From Bacteroidales bacterium (GTDB taxonomy: Bacteria > Bacteroidota > Bacteroidia > Bacteroidales > UBA932), in assembly GCA_016286385.1 (NCBI GenBank), contig JAEESO010000020.1, positions 1-43,937 of the forward strand: a stretch of DNA of 43,937 nt, given 5' to 3'. The position numbers and the translations under genes were made by a program. This document shows positions 7,970-14,034 of this stretch, piece after piece (position 1 is the stretch's first letter; the number at the start of each line of letters is the position of its first letter). Under the pieces are notes generated by a model. The model did no database searches. It was not told the DNA's origin and saw nothing but the letters and a program-made list of their open reading frames with translations.

Positions 7970-9490
7970 TTAATTGAGCCTTACCATTGTGGTGACAACC
8001 ATACCGGCATTGCCGTCAGAGCCTACGTTGGTCTTGATGACGCCTCTATCGGCCCCGGTGACGGAAGTGTAGAAATTAAGCTGGGTGCCATTGGTCATGT
8101 ATGCCACGAACTTGAGGGTAAGTGACGCCGCTTCAAAGTGCTCCAGCCTCAGGGTCCCGGGAACAATCTTGCTCTGATAATCTGCGGCACTGGACCAGTC
8201 AAGCGTCACATATTCCGCCGCATCCTTGGAAAGGTCGCACTCCCAGAAGCCGGAAGTGCCGTCAATGGTGTATGCGACACCGTTCACGTATGAACCCTCC
8301 AATGAAGGATAATGCTCCGGAAGCTTCTTGGAGGAAACGGTGCCTGCCCTGGGATCCAGGGTCCGGATCGTGACTCCGTCATAATCATTGCCATCCCACC
8401 AGCTGAGTTTTTCCGACGTGGAGATATAAACGCCGTCTGCATTCATCCTCCCGTCAATGCTGCAGATAATGTTTCCAAGAGAGACGGCATTTCCGGAGAC
8501 GTTCAGATTGTAGAAATCCGTGCGGGCCACGGTCCTTGTCCCGGAATCCTTACCGTCACCTTCCTGGATTTCAGTCTCATAGCTGTTCCCCAGATACAGC
8601 TTCCCGCCGATGGAAAGAAGGAAGGCATCCTTTTTTGCTTCCATTTGGAGAAGCACCGGTTCAAAGGAAGGAGGTGCGATGATTCCAAGCGCTTTCCCAT
8701 CCAGTCCCGGGTAATAGAAATCTCCGCCCATACAGGATCCTCCAGCCGGATAAATTTTCCCGCAGGAGATATTGTCTCCCAGCACATTGACGGCATCCAG
8801 CGTGTTGCCCTTATCCTTCAGGCAGATAAGTGACGGAAGGCCTCCGTTTATGCCGTCATAATTCCAGCCGCCGGTCTTCACGAACAGGTCCCCTCCCAGC
8901 TGGTGGAACCAGCCGTTGAGGAAGGTGGGCTGCTTGAAGCCGTCGTCCATCCCGTCCGGCGCACCGGCCTCCAGGGTCCATTCGAACAGGGCGCCGTCGC
9001 TCTTGCGGATGAGATAGTGGGCGCCGTGGCGGTCGTGGTATTTCTCGTTGTGCCCGTTGATGATCTTGCTGAGCGCACTTCGGGCCGGCCCCTGGGGAAT
9101 GGTCCCGTTGGACCAGCCGTCCTTGACGTCCAGGGAGCAGTTGGCCATCCACAGCCATCCCTCATCCACGGGGAAGATGAAATTCGGGGAGATAATAAGG
9201 TTCGCCCGGATGGTTTCGGCCACCTCACCGTCGGCCCCTTCTACATCCACATTATAGCTTACCTGCACCATGGTGCCGTCTTCAGAAACAGTATAAAGGG
9301 CCTTCGGGCCCACGGTGATGTCTCCTTCGGCCTTTGTTGAGGCGCCTCCCTGGGCGATGGCCAGCATGGGCGCTCCTCCTATATTGGCTTTGCGGAACGT
9401 GACATTGGCATTGCCGTCGAAGCCGTCCTTGTTGCAGGAGACTGTCAGGAGAGCCGCAAGCAGCGCTGCTGCAAATAGAATCTTTTTCAT
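7970..9490 (-). CDS. Large lipoprotein, beta-rich (possibly beta-propeller)
   Basis: A 506-residue protein with an SPII signal (MKKILFAAALLAALLTVSC, Cys19). The mature part has repeated strand-turn segments with Gly/Trp/Asp signatures (HYLIRKSDGALFEWTLEAGA, GWFHQLGGDLFVKTGGW, LLSIGGKLYLGNSYE), which suggests a beta-propeller, but I cannot name a family. The ATG at 9490 is chosen because the 34 codons before it are not signal-like and would overlap the upstream gene. The upstream gene ends 19 nt away. Middle member of the 12349-to-7380 operon. Confidence 0.75.
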   Translation of the reverse strand: MKKILFAAALLAALLTVSCNKDGFDGNANVTFRKANIGGAPMLAIAQGGASTKAEGDITVGPKALYTVSEDGTMVQVSYNVDVEGADGEVAETIRANLIISPNFIFPVDEGWLWMANCSLDVKDGWSNGTIPQGPARSALSKIINGHNEKYHDRHGAHYLIRKSDGALFEWTLEAGAPDGMDDGFKQPTFLNGWFHQLGGDLFVKTGGWNYDGINGGLPSLICLKDKGNTLDAVNVLGDNISCGKIYPAGGSCMGGDFYYPGLDGKALGIIAPPSFEPVLLQMEAKKDAFLLSIGGKLYLGNSYETEIQEGDGKDSGTRTVARTDFYNLNVSGNAVSLGNIICSIDGRMNADGVYISTSEKLSWWDGNDYDGVTIRTLDPRAGTVSSKKLPEHYPSLEGSYVNGVAYTIDGTSGFWECDLSKDAAEYVTLDWSSAADYQSKIVPGTLRLEHFEAASLTLKFVAYMTNGTQLNFYTSVTGADRGVIKTNVGSDGNAGMVVTTMVRLN

Positions 9491-9509
9491 AATTGTGAAT
9501 TGCATTATT

Positions 9510-10187
9510 TCAGTCGTTGTAGATAATCTTCTCAATTTTGTAACGGGTGGAAAGGGTACCGGTGTCGTAATGACCGTTAACGCTGATGCCAAAAAGGGGA
9601 TCGTGGATCCTGTTTCCGGGCATCCCGCTGCGAAGCACTTTCAGCCGGGGAGTACCATACTTCCCCTCCTTCTCCCAGTAGATGACGGTGAAATCGTGGT
9701 CCACGGAACTTTCGTTGGTCATCTTGAATTCCAGGTACCAGTCTTTGTCCCCGGGAACTGGATAATGGCGCTCGAACTTGCAGCCTGGAGGAAATTTATT
9801 CACTATGTCCGCATCGCACTCGACATAGATGTCCGGTGCAACGGGATTGGCCGGCTGTGCATAGGCCGAGGCTGGCTCGGAGGCACTCTGGCGGCTGTCT
9901 TCCAGATAGTCCAGGGCGCTGAAGAGCATTGGGGTAAGTATTCCTATGGCAAGGCCCAACGCACTGCTGCTGCCGCCCCTGGATACGGAACTGGCCGCAC
10001 TGACTGCCCTGGCGGCCGGAATCACAATGCGATGGTCCCCGCTTGGCTTTGAGAACTTCTGTCCGCTGATTTCCTCCAGCTGGCCGAGGGCAGACGTGGC
10101 ATGGGTGCCGGTGTCAAACTTGGACTGTGCTCCTGCGGCAAGGGACAGGCCGGCAAGCAGCACGATGGCGATATTCTTTTTCATCAT
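9510..10187 (-). CDS. Exported protein of unknown function
   Basis: A 225-residue protein with a signal peptide (MMKKNIAIVLLAGLSLAAGA, likely SPI cleavage near AGAQS). A Ser/Gly-rich hydrophobic segment follows at about 65-90 (SVSRGGSSSALGLAIGILTP), then a conserved-looking C-terminal half with strand-like blocks (WYLEFKMTNESSVDHDFTVI). No family recognised. Its ATG overlaps the stop of the WG-repeat gene (ATGA, 10184-10187), which indicates translational coupling. Confidence 0.72.
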   Translation of the reverse strand: MMKKNIAIVLLAGLSLAAGAQSKFDTGTHATSALGQLEEISGQKFSKPSGDHRIVIPAARAVSAASSVSRGGSSSALGLAIGILTPMLFSALDYLEDSRQSASEPASAYAQPANPVAPDIYVECDADIVNKFPPGCKFERHYPVPGDKDWYLEFKMTNESSVDHDFTVIYWEKEGKYGTPRLKVLRSGMPGNRIHDPLFGISVNGHYDTGTLSTRYKIEKIIYND

Positions 10188-11689
10188 TGTATGAGGTCAA
10201 GGTCCCTGAGCAAAGGCTGTGAATAGCCCTCGGCGGCAGGGTTGTCAAAGCGGAAAGTCTTCCCTTCCGCCGTAGTGAAAGTAATGCTTCTGAGTGAAAG
10301 CATGTCGTTAAGGATGAAGTACTTGGCCGTTGCTAAGGCATCGGGGAAGATGCTGTCGAATTCCGCTTTGAAAAGCGGTGCGTCGGTGCGGGGAACGCTG
10401 ATTTTGTAGGTGTCCTGCAGGATTTTGTCCACGGAGAAGACGAAGGTTTCCTCTTCGGCGTCGTATCGGCTCAGGATTAGTTTGGCGTCCTTCCCGATTA
10501 TGGCCGATACGAAGGCCTTCTCTGCCGCCGGAATCAGCGAGGCGACATAACCTTCAGTCTTGGACGGATCCCTCCGGCGGGCCTCGAAATCGGCCTTGGA
10601 TTCAAACTCTCCCTTGGCCCATAGCTTATAATTATTCCAGACAAAGACGGAGAATGAATTCCGGGGATAGAACATCACCAGCAGGTCGAACATATCCTTA
10701 TCTTTCATAAAGGGGATCAGTTCGTGACCTTTGTGATTAAGCAAAGCACGCTCGTTTCCACGTCCTGCGACAATGGCAAAGGGAAGGCGCAGGTTCCCGC
10801 TCACGTAAGCGTTGAAACTGTAAGGCGACAGACCGTCGTACTCTTCCGGAAGGGTTTGTCGACCGCCGGTTTCCATCATCCCCCACTTACTCCCGGACTT
10901 GCGGTAGCACCAGGTGTCCGGGGCTGTGGGCCAATATGACAATCCGTCATAGACTGGAGGCAGGGCTTCCATGCCGTTGTCGCCCCTTACGCCCCAGAGG
11001 CCCCCTTTATTCACATAAAGCCAATTAGCATCGGCCCATTCCCCACCCCATTGCCGGAGTGGAGCTGTCAGGAAAAGGGTATCGTACTGGATGGGGACCA
11101 CAACGCTGGCATCCGAGGCCATAGCGCCCCACTTCCCGCCGGTCTTGACTGCAACCACATCGCCGTGGGCCCGGTAGATGACAGCATCGTCATAATGCTC
11201 CGGCGTGCCTTCGATATGTTTTCCGCCCTCATCAATCCAACTGAAGAAACCATTCTTGTCCCGTACCAGCATCTGGGCTTTGGCACCATCGGCATGCCCG
11301 CAGGCGATGATACGGCAGTTATAGCTGCTGAGGGTCTGCTTCCATTTCTCACCCACCAGGCAGAGGGCGGAATACTTGTTTCCTTTGTTGTAGATGACCA
11401 GCCCTTCGGAGAGCCTCCACATATCGTCGCAGTGTACCGGACCATAGGCAAGCGTTGCGATGTAGCTCTTTTCCGCTTTCCTGATCCGGACTATTCCGCA
11501 CCAGATTTCGGGTGTAACGCCCGGAATGGCCACATTCTTTTTAACTACGGTCCATCCTTCCTCGGCGGGGAGCGTGTTGCCTTCGCAGAGGCGCTTGAAG
11601 TCCGCATTCCCGCTCACGATCACATCCTGGGCGGCCAGGGGCAAAATGCCCACAGCAAGAAGGAATATAGTCAGAATAAAACTACGCAT
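10184..11689 (-). CDS. Exported WG-repeat protein
   Basis: A 501-residue protein with a signal peptide (MRSFILTIFLLAVGILPLAA). At least three WG repeats are visible in the middle (GKWGAMASDASVVVPIQYD, GGLWGVRGDNGMEALPPVYD, SKWGMMETGGRQTLPEEYD). WG repeats build beta-propeller-like or solenoid surfaces with unknown partners. The C-terminal 170 residues contain a basic/aromatic region (EFESKADFEARRRDPSKTEG) and a separate domain of unknown type. It follows the small barrel gene by 6 nt and overlaps the next gene by 4 nt, so it is central to the operon. Confidence 0.82.
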   Translation of the reverse strand: MRSFILTIFLLAVGILPLAAQDVIVSGNADFKRLCEGNTLPAEEGWTVVKKNVAIPGVTPEIWCGIVRIRKAEKSYIATLAYGPVHCDDMWRLSEGLVIYNKGNKYSALCLVGEKWKQTLSSYNCRIIACGHADGAKAQMLVRDKNGFFSWIDEGGKHIEGTPEHYDDAVIYRAHGDVVAVKTGGKWGAMASDASVVVPIQYDTLFLTAPLRQWGGEWADANWLYVNKGGLWGVRGDNGMEALPPVYDGLSYWPTAPDTWCYRKSGSKWGMMETGGRQTLPEEYDGLSPYSFNAYVSGNLRLPFAIVAGRGNERALLNHKGHELIPFMKDKDMFDLLVMFYPRNSFSVFVWNNYKLWAKGEFESKADFEARRRDPSKTEGYVASLIPAAEKAFVSAIIGKDAKLILSRYDAEEETFVFSVDKILQDTYKISVPRTDAPLFKAEFDSIFPDALATAKYFILNDMLSLRSITFTTAEGKTFRFDNPAAEGYSQPLLRDLDLIQ

Positions 11690-11695
11690 GTGGCA

Positions 11696-12349
11696 TTACA
11701 GATTGATGTGGAAGTCCATGCCGACAGTCCAGCGATGCAGAGGGCTCCCGTTGTCCTGAGCAAGATTCAAAAGCCCGTATGCTGCGGTAATCTTGAAGGA
11801 AAATCCTTTTCTGCCCACCCCGGCACCGGCCTTGAGATAGACATTGAAGGGTTTGATTCCAAGGTCTTTAATGGTATTCATCTTCATATTCTTGCCGTTC
11901 CCATCTTTGAACGGCCAGTCCTTGTCCGTGCTGGAGGTTGTAGAGGCCAGACAGTAGTCAAATACGGGCCCGGCAAAGAGATTCCATCCTCTCGTAGTGC
12001 CGTAGTTGAATGAAACCGGAAGCTGGAGATGATGTTCCTGGATGGAGGTGTCGTAGTTCCCCAGAGTAATCACATCCAGTTTGCTCTCATCGTCCCAGGC
12101 ACCCATCGCGCCCCAGAGAATATCGTATTTGTAATTGAGTCCGACATTTACCATACTGGACATACTCAGGGGAATGCCGTATATTATTCCGGCATATGGG
12201 CCCATACCGAATCCCCCCGATTTGAATCCTTCCGGAACCTTGCGGCTCAGGAATTCAAAGTTCATCCCGAAGTCAAAACCCAACTGGGCTGATGTTTTTG
12301 GGGCCGATAAAAGCAGGAACGCCAAGAAGAGAAGAAGTATCTTTTTCAT
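11696..12349 (-). CDS. Small outer membrane beta-barrel protein (PorT/OmpW-like size)
   Basis: A 217-residue protein with a signal peptide (MKKILLLFLAFLLLSAPKTS). Alternating amphipathic strands run to a terminal aromatic-X-hydrophobic end (RWTVGMDFHINL), as in the 8-stranded outer membrane barrels (beta-barrel family 13 type) of Bacteroidota. The start at 12349 is the only one that places the signal at the N-terminus. It is the first gene of the leftward exported-protein operon. A TACCTTTG lies upstream on the minus strand (12369-12376), 19 nt before the ATG. Confidence 0.78.
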   Translation of the reverse strand: MKKILLLFLAFLLLSAPKTSAQLGFDFGMNFEFLSRKVPEGFKSGGFGMGPYAGIIYGIPLSMSSMVNVGLNYKYDILWGAMGAWDDESKLDVITLGNYDTSIQEHHLQLPVSFNYGTTRGWNLFAGPVFDYCLASTTSSTDKDWPFKDGNGKNMKMNTIKDLGIKPFNVYLKAGAGVGRKGFSFKITAAYGLLNLAQDNGSPLHRWTVGMDFHINL

Positions 12350-12368
12350 AAGTTTCAGTGTTTTTCGC

Positions 12369-12376
12369 AAAGGTAA
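12369..12376 (-). promoter_or_regulatory. -7 box of the exported-protein operon
   Basis: TACCTTTG on the minus strand, 19 nt before the ATG at 12349. The palindrome at 12392-12418 lies where the -33 region would be, so a protein bound there could block this promoter. Confidence 0.55.
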
Positions 12377-12391
12377 CCCATAGGAATGATT

Positions 12392-12418
12392 GCCTTGTGG
12401 CGGAATCCGCCTCAAGGC
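12392..12418. repeat. 27-bp palindrome upstream of the DUF1016 gene
   Basis: Left arm GCCTTGTGGCGGA (12392-12404), central A, right arm TCCGCCTCAAGGC (12406-12418), with one mismatch between arms. It shares the core GTGGCGGAATCCGCC with the palindrome just after the gene (13965-13981), and GGCGG...CCGCC with two in-frame palindromes inside the gene. It sits between two divergent starts. Confidence 0.9.
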
Positions 12419-12473
12419 GAGCCTCGTGAGAATAATTCTTTGCTTTTATTTATAAATAGTAATTGTAAAATAT

Positions 12474-12481
12474 TACCTTTG
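12474..12481 (+). promoter_or_regulatory. -7 box of the DUF1016 gene
   Basis: TACCTTTG, 15 nt before the ATG at 12497. No TTG at the ideal distance is seen in the AT-rich upstream sequence. Confidence 0.55.
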
Positions 12482-12496
12482 CAAAAAGATGCAACT

Positions 12497-13960
12497 ATGA
12501 ATAAGATTTATTTCGAAGCAAAAGGAGAAGCGCTACTGAAGCGGATCGGGATGAGCAAGAGCGAATTTGCCAGGCGGATGGGAATCCGGAAACAAAACGT
12601 TAAGGCTCTTTTCAAGACCAGAAATTTGGAAACCATTTACAAGGCCTCTGAGGTACTTGGGGTGCCATTTGAGTTTCTTGTTGGGTACATAGAGGAGCCG
12701 GACTTGAGCGAGATTCCTGTCGTGCCGCATGAGGATGACATTGCATTCTCGGATAAGAACGAAGAGAATCTGACCTTTGAATCACTGGTAGGACGCATCA
12801 ATTATATACAAGATGCCTTGCAGGCACAGGCGGCACACGCCATCAACCTATCACTGACAGCACGCAACTGGCTTGTTGGTTATTACATTGTGGAATTCGA
12901 GCAAAATGGGAAAGACAGGGCTAAGTATGGTGATAAACTAATCAATAAATTGTCTGAAAAGATTAACCAAAGAGGGTTTGAGCCAAGAAGGCTTAGAGAA
13001 TATAGGCAATTGTATCTTGTATATCCCATTCTGGCTGCAGAGATTGCAAAATACATCAAAACAAACCAAGCCTTGTTTCTGGAATCTGAGTCATCAATTT
13101 GGCGGTTGTCATCCGCCAATTTACAAGGCATTGATTATCAGTTAGATAAAAAATGGCGGATGCCATCCGCCAAATTAGAAGAATGGGAAACCCCACCCGA
13201 TCGGCTATTCAACAGACTCAATTATTCGTGCCTACTATACTTGTCAAGTATTGAAGACTCCTTCAAACGAGCCTTTTATGAACAAGAAACTATCCGTGGC
13301 TGCTGGACATACACGGAACTTGACCGACAAGTTTCCTCACTCTACTACGAGCGTATGGGGATGTCCAAGGACAAAAATGCCCTGCAAAAGCTGACCACCA
13401 AGAATGCCCTGCAGATTTCACCAAAAGAAATTATCCATAATCCTGTTACACTGGAGTTTCTGGACATAAAGCCATATGAAAACAATACTGAAACTAAACT
13501 TGAAAACGCAATTCTTAACAATCTCCAGCGTTTCCTGCTGGAAATGGGGCGTGGATTCTGTTTCGAATATAGGCAGAAGCGCATCCTTGTTGACCAGGAT
13601 TATTTCAAGGCCGATCTAATCTTCTATCATCGTATTCTGAAGTGTCACGTCATAATTGATCTGAAGATTGACCGTTTCCGCCACGAGTACGCCTCGCAAC
13701 TGAACCTCTATATGAACTATTACAAGCACGAGGTAATGCAGCAGGATGACAATCCGCCCATCGGCATATTGCTATGTACGGATTATGGCGAAACTACCGT
13801 ACAATACGCTATCGAGGGACTTTCGCAAAACATATTTGTCAGCAAATACCGTCTGCAACTTCCGTCAGAGGATGAAATCCGTAAATATATGCTGGAAAAT
13901 ATTACCGAAGAGGACTTCAAGAGATATAAGGAAGAAGAGAAACAAAGTTATCCTCAATAG
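12497..13960 (+). CDS. XRE helix-turn-helix fused to DUF1016 PD-(D/E)XK nuclease (YhcG-like)
   Basis: A 487-residue protein. Residues about 10-65 are an XRE/Cro helix-turn-helix (LLKRIGMSKSEFARRMGIRK, then VPFEFLVGYIEEPD). Residues about 95-310 match the DUF1016 N-terminal region (LVGRINYIQDALQAQAAHAI, LVGYYIVEFEQNGKDRAKYG, and later FKRAFYEQETIRGCWTYTEL and SSLYYERMGMSKDK). Residues about 330-470 are the PD-(D/E)XK nuclease domain (KRILVDQDYFKADLIFYHRI, CHVIIDLKIDRFRHEYASQL), with DLK where most relatives have ELK. Between 198 and 226 lie two copies of a W-R-x-x-S-A motif (W202 and W220, 18 residues apart), each encoded by a DNA palindrome. The gene is AT-richer than its neighbours. It may be a defence or mobile nuclease; function unproven. 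Confidence 0.85.
   Translation: MNKIYFEAKGEALLKRIGMSKSEFARRMGIRKQNVKALFKTRNLETIYKASEVLGVPFEFLVGYIEEPDLSEIPVVPHEDDIAFSDKNEENLTFESLVGRINYIQDALQAQAAHAINLSLTARNWLVGYYIVEFEQNGKDRAKYGDKLINKLSEKINQRGFEPRRLREYRQLYLVYPILAAEIAKYIKTNQALFLESESSIWRLSSANLQGIDYQLDKKWRMPSAKLEEWETPPDRLFNRLNYSCLLYLSSIEDSFKRAFYEQETIRGCWTYTELDRQVSSLYYERMGMSKDKNALQKLTTKNALQISPKEIIHNPVTLEFLDIKPYENNTETKLENAILNNLQRFLLEMGRGFCFEYRQKRILVDQDYFKADLIFYHRILKCHVIIDLKIDRFRHEYASQLNLYMNYYKHEVMQQDDNPPIGILLCTDYGETTVQYAIEGLSQNIFVSKYRLQLPSEDEIRKYMLENITEEDFKRYKEEEKQSYPQ
13096..13122. repeat. In-gene palindrome 1 (encodes IWRLSSANL)
   Basis: Imperfect palindrome centred on 13109, with GGCGG (13101-13105) facing CCGCC (13113-13117) and partial pairing outward to 13096/13122. 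It is read in frame as IWRLSSANL. The same core occurs at 13154-13172 and outside both ends of the gene. Confidence 0.8.
13154..13172. repeat. In-gene palindrome 2 (encodes KWRMPSAKL)
   Basis: TGGCGGATGCCATCCGCCA, a perfect 19-bp palindrome around a central C. Its centre (13163) is 54 bp, or 18 codons, from the centre of palindrome 1. Confidence 0.88.
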
Positions 13961-13964
13961 CTCC

Positions 13965-13981
13965 GTGGCGGAATCCGCCAC
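13965..13981. repeat. Palindrome directly after the DUF1016 stop codon
   Basis: GTGGCGGAATCCGCCAC, 17 bp, perfect around a central A. It starts 5 nt after the stop at 13958-13960 and is followed by no T-run, so it is not an ordinary terminator. It shares 15 consecutive bases with the upstream palindrome. Confidence 0.88.
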
Positions 13982-14019
13982 AAAGTGCTGATTTGCAAGG
14001 ATATTTCGGGAGGAAATGA

Positions 14020-14027
14020 TATCTTTG
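14020..14027 (+). promoter_or_regulatory. -7 box of the sensor kinase gene, 7 nt from its ATG
   Basis: TATCTTTG ending 7 nt before the ATG at 14035. TTG at 13993-13995 is 24 nt upstream, longer than the usual 19-21. The predicted transcript would start at or within a few bases of the start codon. Confidence 0.5.
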
Positions 14028-14034
14028 CAAAGGA

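Noticed and set aside
11051..12013. A 320-codon open frame on the plus strand, opposite the WG-repeat and small barrel genes
   Set aside because: Spans two real minus-strand genes and their junction; no export signal or domain of its own.
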